A stretch of DNA of 64,000 bases, from NCBI GenBank assembly GCA_963921185.1, contig OY992530.1, forward strand, positions 168,685,396 to 168,749,395, in the 5' to 3' direction. The DNA comes from Dasysyrphus tricinctus (Eukaryota > Arthropoda > Insecta > Diptera > Syrphidae). How positions within the stretch are numbered: the first letter of the stretch is position 1; the number at the start of each line of letters is the position of its first letter. The translations under genes were made by a program, and so were the position numbers. Under the pieces are notes generated by a model that saw nothing but the letters and a program-made list of their open reading frames with translations, had not been told where the DNA came from and ran no database searches. Shown one piece after another: positions 9,339 through 20,065 of the stretch.

Positions 9339-12300
9339 ATGGGTAAATCTTTGAATGATTTAAATTTAGTGGAACTTAAGGCAGAACTGAATAAGCGAGA
9401 TCTTCCTACTGCTGGAACAAAGAATGATCTTATAATTCGTCTGCAAGAAGATTTGAGAAGATGTGGAAAAAACCCGGACACGTTTATATTCGACATTGAA
9501 ATGGAAGAACAGCAAGAACAAGTAAGTACATCGGGCATGACCAATATGCTGTCTCAGCTGCTCGCGAAATTTGAAGAACAAAAGAATCTTCTAGAACATC
9601 AAAGCCAAGAACAAAAGAATCTTCTAGAACATCAAAGCCAAGAACAAAAGAACCTTCTGGAACGTTTCGAACAGCAAAGCCTAGAGCAAAAGAATCTCCT
9701 AGAAAAACAAGAAAAGAATCTTCTTCAACAGTTCCAAGAACAGACAAATCTGCTGGAAGGTAAGTTAGATGCCTTTGACAACAGAATTATTGCCCTTGAC
9801 GAGCGTGTCGATAAACAATTTTCGAATGTCGATAAACAATTTTCGACTGTCGTCAAACAATTTTCGACTGTTGAAGCAAAGTTCGAATGTGCGGAAGATA
9901 AAATCGAATCCATTACAAAAGAATTAGATAAAGTTAAGAAAATGAAGGTTCGAGAAAGCTCTGGCGACTGTCCAAAGAAAAAGGAGATGCATCCACCAAC
10001 CTTCGATGGGCAAACTTCTTGGTCAATCTACAAGAAGCAGTTTGAGGCAGCCGCAGCAACAAATGGCTGGGATGAGGAAGACAAATGCATAGCTCTAACT
10101 CTTGCCCTCAGAGGACCGGCGGCTGAGCTGTTACAAAGCATACCAGCAGATAAAAATGGCAACTTCAGTGCTCTTGTTCAGGCCATTGACAAACGTTTTG
10201 GAGATGGCCATATGCAAGAAGTCTTCCGCGTTCAACTCAATTCCAGAGTCCAGAAAAGAGGAGAAACTCTGCAACAACTCCAAGCAGATATCGAACGGTT
10301 GGCACATCTGGCATATCCAGCTGCAGGAGATGAAATCATCAACCAATTCGCAACAGAAGCCTTTGTTCGTGCTGTATCTGACATCAACCTTCAGCGAGCA
10401 ATTCGAACGGCTGGAAAACGCCCACTCCCTGAAGCATTGGCGTTCGCCCTGACAATGGAAGCAGCAGAACAGGCTTCTCAAGGAGTTCATCGGGTAAGAG
10501 AACTAGAAATTGAGGAGTGTTCTTGCCAGAGAACTGCATTCCAAAGGAACCAGCGAGATGGACCTGCTCGATGCTGGAATTGTAACAAGACCGGACATCT
10601 TCAACGCCAGTGCAGATTGCCACCTAGAAGACCTGCATGTCCACATTGTGGAAGCAGAAACTTTAGTATCAACAATGTCAATACTCCTACTCGCCCCGTT
10701 TCTCAACGAGTAAGAACCAACTTCGAGGGGCAGAAGCTGGTTTCTGGCATCGATGGCCCCAGAACCACCATCCAGGTCTCACAGACGAAACGAAACAACA
10801 AAAGTCTGACTGTGGAGGCAACACTAAACGGCAAGAAGCAAGTGGCTACGATCGACACCGGTGCCACTGCCTCCATTTTTCGAAAGGACTTGGTGAAGAT
10901 GACGTGGCTGCATAACACCAACGCCTACCGTCTGAAAACAGCAACAGGAGAGGCAGCCAGAGTGTACGGGGAGGTTCGTCTAACGATCCGTTTGGCAGAA
11001 CTGGAGTTTTCACATCTGTTTCTGGTAGCAGATATATGTGACGAGTGCATCGTTGGAATCGACTTTATGAAAGAGCATGGAGTAATTCTCGATATCGGAA
11101 AGCAAATTCTCAAATACCGAAATGTGGAAATTCCTATGATTTATGGCAATGAAAATTCATCAACTCTGAGATCTGTCATAAAGGAAGATATTTGCCTGCC
11201 ACCTTCTTCAGAAGTGTTCGTTTGGACAAAAATAAAGGGAGATTTGGGAAGCCATCGATACCTAATGGTGGAGCCAGACTCTGAACAGTCTTCTCAAAAC
11301 ATCATCCTAGGGAAGACCCTTGTGGCGCCAAAGAACAACATGGTGCCCGTACGGATACTCAACATCAAACCGTACGAGGTCAAGCTTAGAAAAGGAGAAG
11401 TTGTTGGAAAATGTGAATCCGTATCCGCAATAACTAAAATCACAGAAGTTGATACACAAGAATATGTGGACCCCAAGAAAGTGAACACTATGAAGTCAAA
11501 CATCCTCAAGTCTTCAAAATTAAGTGAATATCAGCTTAGTGTTGCTGGAAGCCTCCTTCACGAGTACGCTGATATACTCTCTTCACCCAATGGGCAGTTT
11601 GGTCGAACACAACTGGTGCAGCATCGAATCGACACAGGAGACGCAAGACCTATTCGACAACCAGCAAGACGTCTCCCATTAGCCAAACAAGCCGAAGTTG
11701 AAGAGATGATATCGACCATGAAGAAAGATGGGCTAATCGAAAACTCTAAAAGTCCTTGGGCATCCCCAGTTGTTCTTGTCAAAAAGAAAGACGGAAGTAC
11801 TCGATTTTGTGTGGACTATCGGAGGCTGAACGATGTGACAAAGAAAGACAGCTACCCTCTGCCAAGAATCAATGATACTCTGGATGCGATGGAAGGAGCT
11901 GAATGGTTTTCAACATTGGACTTGAAGAGTGGCTACTGGCAGGTAGAAATCCATCCAGAAGATCGAGAAAAGACGGCTTTCTCCACAGGAAATGGTCTGT
12001 GGCAATTTAAAGTGATGCCTTTCGGACTATGCAACGCTCCGGCAACATTTGAGCGTTTGATGGAATGCGTTTTACAAGGACTTACTTGGAAATCTTGCCT
12101 AGTATATTTGGACGATGTCATTGTTTATGGTAAGACATTTGATGAGCATTGTGGAAACCTTAAGGCCGTCTTCCAGAGGCTTCGAGAAGCAAACTTGAAA
12201 TTGAATCCAGACAAGTGCGAATTTTTTAAGTCTGAGGTAAAATATTTGGGACATATCATCTCTTCCCAAGGAGTGAAGACTGATCCTGAAAAAGTTGACA

Positions 12301-14315
12301 CCGTAAAGAATTGGCCAACACCACAGGATAAACATCAACTGCGGAGCTTTCTTGGTCTAGCCACGTACTATCGACGATTTGTGAAGGATTTTGCTGGGAT
12401 CGCGAAAAGTTTGCATCAGCTAACAGAGAAAGGCAAACCGTTCAAATGGTCAAGCGGGTGCGAGAAAAGCTTCCAGGAACTTAAGCAGCGCCTATGCAAT
12501 ACACCAGTTTTGGCCTATCCGACACCAGGGAAACCTTTCATCATCGACGCTGACGCAAGTAACGTGGGAATTGGTGCCGTACTATCACAAGTCCACGAAG
12601 GAGAAGAGAAGGTCGTTGCCTATTACAGCAAGGTGCTCTCAAAGCCAGAAAGAAATTACTGTGTGACCAGAAGAGAACTTCTAGCTCTAGTATCGGCAAC
12701 AAAACACTTCCATAAGTACATCTATGGACAGAAGTTCCTTCTTCGAACAGATCATGGTGCACTTAATTGGCTGTTGAACTTCAAAAATCCAGAAGGTCAA
12801 GTGGCAAGATGGATAGAGAGATTGCAAACATACGACTACCAGATCCAACATCGAAGAGGAAGGTTGCACTCAAACGCAGATGCTTTATCTCGGAGACCAT
12901 GCAAACCGGACTGCAAGCACTGCACACGTCAAGAAGAGAAGGAGGTTGCTTCCATCCAGCGATTAAGAGCCGATCCCATTTACGGTTGGAGTAATGATGA
13001 AATAAGAGCTGCCCAACAAGAAGACTCGGATATTGAACCCATTCTTGCATGGAAAGAACACCAAGAGAAACCAGAATGGGGTGACATCTCCGATAGAAGT
13101 CCAACTCTTAAAGCGTATTGGGCACAATGGGACTCACTTCATGTACAAGAAGGAGTACTAAGACGAAAGTGGGAATCCGCAGACGGCAAATCTTATGTGA
13201 TGCAGCTAGTCGTACCTCGTTCCAAAGTTAATGACGTTCTGCAAGAGATGCATGATGGAGCTTCCGGAGGACATTTGGGTGTCAATAAGACACTGGAAAA
13301 GGTAAGGCAGCGATTCTACTGGCTACACGCAAGAGAAGACGTTGAAAAATGGTGCCGACAATGTGATACTTGTGCTGCAAGCAAGGGACCAGGCAGAAAA
13401 GTCCAGAGTAAGATGCAGCAGTATAATGTGGGCACGCCTTTTGAAAGAATTGCAATAGACGTTGCGGGCCCTTTTCCAGAAACCAGAAGCGGAAACCGAT
13501 ACATCCTGGTAGTAATGGACTACTTCAGCAAGTGGCCTGAGGCATTTGCCATCCCAAATCAGGAAACCAAAACAGTCGCGGACCAGATTGTTTTCAACTG
13601 GGTAAGCAGGTTTGGTGTACCTATGGAACTCCATTCAGATCAAGGGAGGAACTTCGAGTCCAAAATCTTTCAGGAAGTTTGTACACTCCTTGGCATTAAA
13701 AAGACGAGGACAACACCGCTTCACCCACAATCTGATGGGATGGTTGAACGATTCAACCGGACCCTTAAAGAACACCTTTTCAAAGTTGTAAGCGACAACC
13801 AACGAGACTGGGATCGGCATATTCCGTTATTCTTGATGGCCTATCGAAGTGCGGTACATAGCTCAACAGGACATACACCATCAGAAATCCTGCTCGGGAG
13901 CACAATACGACTACCAAGCGAAATCAAATTTGGATGTTATACAAGCGAGCCACAAGGAATAGACGACTACGTGGACAACCTCAAAGAAAAGCTAGTTGAC
14001 ATTCACGAAAGGACGAGGGCAAATATAAAGCTGTCGAGTGATCGGATGAAAACAAGATACGACGCAAAAGCCACAACGACAGGATTCCAAGTGGGAGACC
14101 TTGTGTGGTTTTATAATCCCCACCGTCGGAAGGGACTCTCACCGAAGCTTCAACAAAATTGGGAAGGCCCTTATACTGTTGTAACACGAATAAACGATGT
14201 CGTCTACCGCATTCAGAGAGGATTAAGAGGCAAACTAAAAGTAGTTCACAGCGACCGTTTACATCATTATAAAGGTGATGGAAGTGATGGATTTGCTCGG
14301 GACGATCAATCCTAA
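9339..14315 (+). CDS. Gag-Pol polyprotein of Ty3/Gypsy element
   Basis: A single 1,658-residue frame. ATG at 9339 is the first methionine (the frame is open from 9312). In order: a SAP-like DNA-binding helix pair (residues about 4-40); a Gln/Glu-rich coiled coil with tandem EQKNLLEHQSQ repeats (about 78-150); gag core; CCHC zinc knuckle C412-X2-C-X4-H-X4-C425; aspartic protease with DTG at about 506; reverse transcriptase (FCVDYRRLN about 823, YLDD 923-926); RNase H (DADAS about 1070, RTDHGAL); integrase with HHCC zinc domain (about 1305-1346) and DDE core (about 1373, 1433, 1469); and a C-terminal GPY-type module (NWEGPYTVV, about 1609). Gag and pol are fused with no frameshift, so the Gag:Pol ratio must be set some other way. 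All visible catalytic residues are intact. Confidence 0.97.
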   Translation: MGKSLNDLNLVELKAELNKRDLPTAGTKNDLIIRLQEDLRRCGKNPDTFIFDIEMEEQQEQVSTSGMTNMLSQLLAKFEEQKNLLEHQSQEQKNLLEHQSQEQKNLLERFEQQSLEQKNLLEKQEKNLLQQFQEQTNLLEGKLDAFDNRIIALDERVDKQFSNVDKQFSTVVKQFSTVEAKFECAEDKIESITKELDKVKKMKVRESSGDCPKKKEMHPPTFDGQTSWSIYKKQFEAAAATNGWDEEDKCIALTLALRGPAAELLQSIPADKNGNFSALVQAIDKRFGDGHMQEVFRVQLNSRVQKRGETLQQLQADIERLAHLAYPAAGDEIINQFATEAFVRAVSDINLQRAIRTAGKRPLPEALAFALTMEAAEQASQGVHRVRELEIEECSCQRTAFQRNQRDGPARCWNCNKTGHLQRQCRLPPRRPACPHCGSRNFSINNVNTPTRPVSQRVRTNFEGQKLVSGIDGPRTTIQVSQTKRNNKSLTVEATLNGKKQVATIDTGATASIFRKDLVKMTWLHNTNAYRLKTATGEAARVYGEVRLTIRLAELEFSHLFLVADICDECIVGIDFMKEHGVILDIGKQILKYRNVEIPMIYGNENSSTLRSVIKEDICLPPSSEVFVWTKIKGDLGSHRYLMVEPDSEQSSQNIILGKTLVAPKNNMVPVRILNIKPYEVKLRKGEVVGKCESVSAITKITEVDTQEYVDPKKVNTMKSNILKSSKLSEYQLSVAGSLLHEYADILSSPNGQFGRTQLVQHRIDTGDARPIRQPARRLPLAKQAEVEEMISTMKKDGLIENSKSPWASPVVLVKKKDGSTRFCVDYRRLNDVTKKDSYPLPRINDTLDAMEGAEWFSTLDLKSGYWQVEIHPEDREKTAFSTGNGLWQFKVMPFGLCNAPATFERLMECVLQGLTWKSCLVYLDDVIVYGKTFDEHCGNLKAVFQRLREANLKLNPDKCEFFKSEVKYLGHIISSQGVKTDPEKVDTVKNWPTPQDKHQLRSFLGLATYYRRFVKDFAGIAKSLHQLTEKGKPFKWSSGCEKSFQELKQRLCNTPVLAYPTPGKPFIIDADASNVGIGAVLSQVHEGEEKVVAYYSKVLSKPERNYCVTRRELLALVSATKHFHKYIYGQKFLLRTDHGALNWLLNFKNPEGQVARWIERLQTYDYQIQHRRGRLHSNADALSRRPCKPDCKHCTRQEEKEVASIQRLRADPIYGWSNDEIRAAQQEDSDIEPILAWKEHQEKPEWGDISDRSPTLKAYWAQWDSLHVQEGVLRRKWESADGKSYVMQLVVPRSKVNDVLQEMHDGASGGHLGVNKTLEKVRQRFYWLHAREDVEKWCRQCDTCAASKGPGRKVQSKMQQYNVGTPFERIAIDVAGPFPETRSGNRYILVVMDYFSKWPEAFAIPNQETKTVADQIVFNWVSRFGVPMELHSDQGRNFESKIFQEVCTLLGIKKTRTTPLHPQSDGMVERFNRTLKEHLFKVVSDNQRDWDRHIPLFLMAYRSAVHSSTGHTPSEILLGSTIRLPSEIKFGCYTSEPQGIDDYVDNLKEKLVDIHERTRANIKLSSDRMKTRYDAKATTTGFQVGDLVWFYNPHRRKGLSPKLQQNWEGPYTVVTRINDVVYRIQRGLRGKLKVVHSDRLHHYKGDGSDGFARDDQS

Positions 14316-14326
14316 GAGGGGGGCAG
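14316..14326 (+). other. Polypurine tract of Gypsy element
   Basis: GAGGGGGGCAG directly between the gag-pol stop and the 3' LTR. This is the expected plus-strand primer. Confidence 0.85.
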
Positions 14327-14830
14327 TGTAATAACTTTCCATATTTGAACTATAACGACTCCGAAATGCAAACAAACGGACACAGTAAAGCTTACGGTCG
14401 CAGTGCAAACCTACCCTTATTAGCTATAATTATAGCAACTCTCAAACGAAGGAAGCGCCATCTGCCGGATTATAGCAGATTTACCAGCTGTCAAATAAAA
14501 GCTTTTGGAAGGGAAATTATTGGGAAATTTCCCCTACGGAAAGCTCTGGAAGCAGAGACCAGAACGTTCTCCTTATTTCGAGAGTTTGGAAAACAAGTAT
14601 AAAAGGCACATGTTTGAACGCCAGCGACACAGTTTGTTTTTAATCGTGAATGAATAAAGTTGGTTGTAATAAAAGTGAAAAGTAAAGTTTGTGAACTAAT
14701 TCAGTGGTGAATAATAAATCGTTTTGTTTGTAGTAAGAAAAGTAAAGTGTTTTATTTTGTGAAATAAATAAGTGGACTTTTTTTGAATAAAGTAAATAAG
14801 TTTTATTAACGAACCTGAGAAAATATTACA
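14327..14830 (+). repeat. 3' LTR of Gypsy element
   Basis: 504 bp from TGTAATAAC to ATTACA, followed by the ATAT flank. It differs from the 5' LTR at one noticed position. Polyadenylation would occur here. Confidence 0.95.
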
Positions 14831-16336
14831 ATATTTTCTTACATTTGACTCCTTTAAAGAACATTTCGTTGACGAAATATCCATTTTTATTTGATACAAC
14901 TGTGTTCTCAATGAAATCTTTTATGATAAAAGTCAAAGAAGTTTGTCTTTTATTCTTTTATGATTTATAGCAGATTTGATAACAGATTTTGACATGCTGA
15001 ATACCAAAAATGCGATTTGTAAAAGATTCTGTTATGAGTTCGAAAGTTTGGCAGTTCATAACAGATTTCTTATGTCGAATTCCTTTCAACAATTGGAGAT
15101 CGATTTCTTTTTTGTGTTGAAAAGAATTTGTAAAAAAAATCAATTTTTTTATGTGATTGTGTGTGTTGGCCATTGACATAAATTTTGAGGCAAAAAGTAA
15201 ACAAATTAATGGGCATACAAATACTCAAAAATGCATTCCGACTTACGCGACAATACGATTAAAAACAAATATATTTCCGGGAATAGTAGCAGAAATAGAC
15301 AAAAATTGTTGTGCGTCCATTTAAGTTAAAAAAAAATTCAAAATCCATCAAAAAACACATCAAATGAGGAACACGTCGGCGAGCACGCGCTTCATAACAT
15401 CAATCGACTTTGGACACTTGAAATCGAAGTTCATTGATATTTTTATCACTTCTTATTAATTATGCACTGCCATTTGATGAACTAAAAACTTTTAAGAGAT
15501 ATATTTGTTTTTAATTTATTTAAACGAACGAGAAACACTTTTGAGTATTTGTAAAACACCGCAGAACAAAACTTTCAACTCCAGAGAAATGTCAAATCTT
15601 ACTAGTGTGTGTGAAAGTCTGTGTAAATCTTGCTAGAAACGAAAGATTTGATTTGTTTAGAAAAATTGATCTTTTCTTCTAAACAAATCGATTTTTTTCT
15701 AAACAGATTCGATTTTTTTGTTGTAAGGAATTTAACATTAGCAGATTTAATAACAGATGAAGCAAGCCGAATACCAAAATCATAATTCATAAAAGAATTT
15801 TTGACAGCTTAAAGTTTTGTATAGAAATTCATAGCAGAATAACAGAATAGCAGAATAAAAGACCACGCCGAATAGGCCCAATTATCATGAAACACGATTT
15901 TGTAGGTTGACATTTGGTCTATAGGTTCGCTGTGATCGCCTTATCGAGATCCCTTAACAAAAATTAGGATTACAGCTTTTTTTCTTCATGAGAATGCTAT
16001 AGAATTTATATACAATAATTTTATGAACATTTTACTTCGATGATAAACAAACTAAACTATGAAGCTTGAAATACTACAATAAAAATCAAAGTAAAAGAAA
16101 TCAGTCAGATTTCAGTCAAGACTCAAAAGTCATGGTGTAATAGTACGTGCTTCTCAGGATGAATTTTCAAAGAAGAATTCGAAGAAGAGTCAGGACTCTT
16201 AAGTCGTCGTGTAATAGCAGAATCTCGGCACAGGTCTCGTTTCCTCGTCGCATTGTGAATCAGGCTTCAGAAAGTCTAAACACGAAATTACCGAAAAAAC
16301 GAATCGTGTAATCAGCAGTAATCAGGCTCTTAAACC
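14831..16336. other. AT-rich intergenic stretch, old repeats only
   Basis: No coding frame is supported. A motif resembling AGCAGATTTRATAACAGAT plus GAATACCAAAA occurs near 14965 and again near 15738, so an old repeat is present. Short inverted AAACAAATCGATTT-like pairs lie near 15650-15720. The block near 16135-16240 (GTGTAATAG…) is a diverged relative of 17905-18000. Confidence 0.4.
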
Positions 16337-16540
16337 AGCTTCACGTGAGGCGATTCATTTTGACGTCTCTGATATGCATCTCACTTTCATCTCGTAGAAA
16401 GAAAAAGAGGCCCAAGTGAGACGGAAGCATTTAAATTTTTTTGAAAATTTCTACCTCTCCTCGCCATCTCTTTCCTACCAACTAAAAGGAATGAGATAAA
16501 GAAGAGAGATGTCAAAATGAGTCGCCTCACGTGAAGCTTG
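16337..16540. mobile_element. MITE with CACGTGAGGCG termini, copy 1
   Basis: About 204 bp with inverted ends: AGCTTCACGTGAGGCG at left and CGCCTCACGTGAAGCTTG at right, followed inward by CATTTTGACGTCTCT-like sequence on both sides. A related element is at 18001-18227. No coding capacity. The superfamily is not determined. Confidence 0.75.
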
Positions 16541-18000
16541 TATGTCCCCTATTAGGGGCGATTCACACAGAAGTGGCTTATGGTGCTGGTGTGGTTCTGG
16601 CCTGCTACGGGCGTAGTGTGGTTGTGGTGAGCTTTGTTCACACAGAAGTGACAGGGAATGGTTATTTGACAGAAAAGCAATAGATACACTTACAAACACA
16701 GAGGAACACTTCACAAGAAAATGGCTTCTACACAGAAAATAAATGAAATATAAAAAAAAAAAATTGCCTGGAATTGTTGGGCTATTTTTTGCCATGTTTG
16801 GTGTTGCACGCTCCTGTTGCAGTAATTGTGTCCTCCCGTAATTACATAAATCTTCATGTATTTGCATTTCATTGCAGAATTCAATTTTTATAAATTTTAT
16901 TGGACTCATAATCACATTTCATTTTTTTTAATGCCTGACAATTTGAAATTTGACTGAGAGATTTCATTGTGGCATGCCGTTTACGTAGGCCACTGGAGTT
17001 TTCAATATGGTGTGGCGATGGCATGTGACACCATACCCTCGCCTCGTCATCTGTGTGTGTATTATCTCATAAGAGAACATGTGAATTCCACAACGTGGAA
17101 TATGTATGCAGCACGCCAGAACCACACCAAAACCTCAAGCCAGGTCTATGTGAATTGGGCCTTATGCGGGGTATACACTGTTCAAATGCATGTCATGCAT
17201 GTGAGAGTGTGGTAGTGAAAATGACACACGTATACATGGTGTGTATGCTTGAAGCAAAATCAAAACATTTTGATTTTTGTTCAATCAGACCGACAGCATT
17301 GACATAATGTATATTCGAGAATGATTGCTTGATCATGCATGAGCTCATTTTCGAATAGAAGCCGATGAGGAAAATTATGTATGTAGCGGAATATGTTGAA
17401 AATGGAAAATGAAACTTTTATTTTGGAGTTTATAAAAACTAATTCAAATAAAATGAAACGATACAATTTGAAACAATTATTTTTCCGATGAAACGACAAA
17501 GAATAACATCCGTGATCGGACCAGAACCATACGTCTTTTCGCTTCAATATTTCAGTAAAAATAAATGATTGAAGCCTCATGCATGATGTGTGTATATGCA
17601 ATTGAAAAAGAACTTACTAATACACTCCCACACGCATGACAAGCATTTGAACAGTGTATACCCGCATTACACGATGATTCTTTGCGTCTGACTCTTTTCG
17701 AACATAATGAGTGCGAAAGAGAAAAAAGATGAGACGGAAGACCAGCTGCCCTGTGAGTCGTGGGCCAAGGGTTCCGCGACTCTTTTTGACGTTTCTTTTT
17801 AGCACTATCCGTATTTTCCCATTTTTCGTATACATACAGTACAAACCGCAGCAGTGAATTTCGCAATAAAAGTGAACTGTCAATTTTGCATTAAGCGTTG
17901 AGAACCACAGTGTAATAGCGCGTGCCTCACAGGATGATTTTCAAAGAGAAATTCGAAAAAAGAGTCAGACGCAAAGAATCATCGTGTAATAGGGGACTAT
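16541..18000. repeat. Nested inverted repeats
   Basis: Two overlapping inverted pairs lie here. 17164-17216 pairs with 17617-17667 (GGGTATACACTGTTCAAATG motif), and 17660-17700 pairs with 17955-17997 (GATTCTTTGCGTCTGACTC). The block 17905-18000 is also a diverged direct copy of 16135-16240. The frames in this stretch are short and fall inside the repeats, so I call no gene. Confidence 0.6.
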
Positions 18001-18227
18001 GACGGTGTTCATACGAGCCTCACGTGAGGCGACTCATTTTGACGTCTCTCTTTTATGTCTCTTTCCTATTTACTGGAGGGAAAGAGATGACGAGGTGAGG
18101 CAGAAATTTTCAAAAAGTTTTAAAAACTTCAGATTCGCTTGGCCATCTCTTTTTTTCTAAGCGATGAGAGTGAGATACAAATTAGAGACGTCAAAACGCC
18201 TCCCGTGAAGCTCGTATGAACACCGTC
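18001..18227. mobile_element. MITE with CACGTGAGGCG termini, copy 2
   Basis: 227 bp from GACGGTGTTCATACGAGC to GCTCGTATGAACACCGTC, with inner inverted CTCACGTGAGGCG/GACGTCTCT blocks as in copy 1. It ends 272 bp upstream of the Hccs start codon, so it may supply promoter or 5' UTR sequence. Confidence 0.8.
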
Positions 18228-18499
18228 CAAGAAGTACCGAAAAAGTGAATTTGTTGTTCGCTGTGAATCTTGAAAATTATAATAATAATAATAAAATCTA
18301 CAAACCCTTAAATGTAAAAAAATGTAGATTTTCGTCAAAAATTAAAATTTAATCTTTTCGATATTTTTTCTGAGCAAATTAAGCATTCAAATTGCCATTT
18401 GTTAACAACATTAATACAAAATATTTGTTACTGCATTCTTCAGTAGATTACGTAATTGTTTCTGATTAAAAAAATTATTAATAAAAATAAAGAAAAGTT
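18228..18499 (+). promoter_or_regulatory. Presumed Hccs promoter and 5' UTR
   Basis: An AT-rich stretch between the MITE and the Hccs ATG. No clear TATA box or initiator can be chosen by eye. Presumed regulatory from position only. Confidence 0.35.
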
Positions 18500-19339
18500 A
18501 TGGGTAACACAGTTTCTGCAATTGAAATAACTAGTCAAAATAAACCCAAAAATCATTTGGACATTGTAAATGATGGTACAAATCCACCTTCGGAATGCCC
18601 TATGCATCAAAAGATCCCAGAAGTAAAAGCAACATCCGAATGTCCTGTGCAACAAGATAACAGTGATGTAAATCCTCTTAACATGATGCCAGCAGCAAAT
18701 CAGAAACCAGCTCCCGATCAACCTTTTCCTTTGCCAATTGATCGTCAAACTTCAAGCATACCAAAAGTCACGCCCGACGGTCATGTAGAGTTCTGGCAAT
18801 ATCCCAGTCAACAAATGTTTTGGAACGCTATGCTTCGTAAAGGTTGGCGTTGGAAGAATGAAGATATTAGCCAAAAAGACATGGGTGATATAATTAAAAT
18901 TCACAATGCGAACAACGAGCAAGCTTGGAAGGAAGTACTTAAATGGGAAGCACTCCATGCAGGAGAATGTAGGAACCCAAAGCTCAGGAGTTTTGGTGGA
19001 AAAGCAACTGATTACAGCCCACGTGCACGGTTTCGTTCGTTACTAGGGTATGTTAAAACAACTTCTGATATGCGTGATTTAAATTAGTATTTCCTGACTT
19101 GTAGTTATGAACTTCCTTTCGATCGACACGATTGGATTGTAGACAGATGTGGCAAGGATGTTCGCTATGTCATTGACTATTACGATGGTGATGTAGTCGA
19201 TAGCGAGTACAAATTTGCCCTATTAGACGTGCGCCCAGCTATGGATTCGCTAGATAATATATGGGACCGAATGCGGATGGCATACATGCGATGGAAGTTT
19301 GAATTATCTGACAAATTGCAAAGCAAAATAGATCAGTGA
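18500..19339 (+). CDS. Hccs: Holocytochrome c synthase (cytochrome c heme lyase), two exons
   Basis: Joins 18500-19047 and 19105-19339 to give 260 residues, normal for the family. The enzyme works in the mitochondrial intermembrane space, forming thioether bonds between heme and the CXXCH cysteines of apocytochrome c. Two Cys-Pro heme-binding motifs (ECPMH at 32-36, ECPVQ at 47-51) precede the conserved core: FWNAMLRKGW, IHNANNEQAWKEVLKWEALH (its His is the likely heme ligand), YSPRARFRS, then ELPFDRHDWIVDRCG, VRYVIDYYDG and LDVRPAMDS from exon 2. The N-terminus MGNTVS resembles an N-myristoylation signal. The exon junction restores the conserved LGYELPFDRHDW. No lesions seen. Its neighbours are all mobile DNA. 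Very confident. Confidence 0.97.
19048..19104 (+). other. Hccs intron (57 bp)
   Basis: GTATGT at the donor, CTGAC branch-like sequence and TTGTAG at the acceptor. Removing it joins two conserved halves of the protein within a Gly codon (GG|T). Reading through instead gives an early stop at 19085-19087. Confidence 0.95.
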
Positions 19340-19376
19340 TAAACTACAGTAGAACAAAAGAATGTCAATGTTAAGA

Positions 19377-19382
19377 AATAAA
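19377..19382 (+). terminator. Hccs polyadenylation signal
   Basis: AATAAA, 38 bases after the Hccs stop codon. This is the likely cleavage signal. Confidence 0.7.
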
Positions 19383-19384
19383 AG

Positions 19385-19507
19385 GTCAGATCCTTTACTT
19401 AGAGTTTCTGTGATTGGTCCAAACTTCTGTCAAACATTTTTTTATATGAACTTTGGACTAAAATACCTAGAAATGCACAGAAATTCAAAGTAAAGGAACA
19501 GCCCTAA
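19385..19507. mobile_element. Small MITE with GGGCTGTTCCTTTACTTTGA-like ends
   Basis: The left half (CCTTTACTTAGAGTTTCTGTG) and right half (CACAGAAATTCAAAGTAAAGG) are inverted copies, ending AACAGCCCTAA. A half copy with the intact start TTAGGGCTGTTCGTTTACTT lies at about 19693-19760. It abuts the Hccs 3' end. Confidence 0.65.
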
Positions 19508-20057
19508 TAACTACTTATGAGAGCTCACAAAATCGTAAAGTCACTCATTAAAATGTAATAAACTCTCAGTAAAGCCCGTATGACACTACATTTGATCTTA
19601 ATTTTATTTCTCATTAAATTAAAATTACACAAAATCGGATACAAATTTTAATAAAGGGATAGCATTTCTCTGATTAGTTTTCACGATTACATTAGGGCTG
19701 TTCGTTTACTTTGAGTTTCTGTGATTTTCTGTGCACTTTAGTCCAAAGTTCATTTTTTTGATACCCCATTTATATGAGTTGCTTGTATTCTAAGTATATT
19801 TAGCGGAAAATGCAACCTGAAAAGTGCATTTTCTAACAGTTTTGTAAATGTTTGGACTAAAGCTATCGGTTGGCATCCAATTTTATCGTGGCCGCGATGA
19901 GTTAGGTAATCTTACGGTTGGCTCCCGGACTGTGAATATGCCCGAATGTCTCTCCTCTCAATATCTAAGATTTCCAATTCTTTGGTTATTTAGAAAGTAC
20001 AAAATTGTCAAAAAATGAATTATGTGCATCAAAATTATTTAATATTGAATATAATAT
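19508..20057. other. Intergenic, with a MITE half copy
   Basis: Holds the half copy of the previous MITE (19693-19760) and otherwise AT-rich sequence with no gene. Confidence 0.5.
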
Positions 20058-20065
20058 ATCTACAT

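Larger units (their letters stand above)
8751..14830 (+). mobile_element. Complete young Ty3/Gypsy LTR retrotransposon
   Basis: A 6,080-bp element with two 504-bp LTRs (8751-9254, 14327-14830) that differ by about one base (A versus C in GCAAAC(A/C)TACCC), a primer-binding site, one gag-pol frame and a polypurine tract. The flanks carry ATAT on both sides (8747-8750, 14831-14834), fitting a 4-bp target duplication. Near-identical LTRs and an uninterrupted frame indicate very recent insertion and possible activity. It is clearly Ty3/Gypsy from the domain order (RT, RNase H, integrase). The clade is not resolved by eye. It has no env. Confidence 0.96.

Noticed and set aside
9305..14187. Many antisense and shifted frames across gag-pol
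   Set aside because: They are shadows of the long gag-pol frame with no motifs.
16475..17883. Several frames of 80-146 codons on both strands
   Set aside because: They overlap one another and fall in nested inverted repeats. Composition follows the repeats and no domain is visible.
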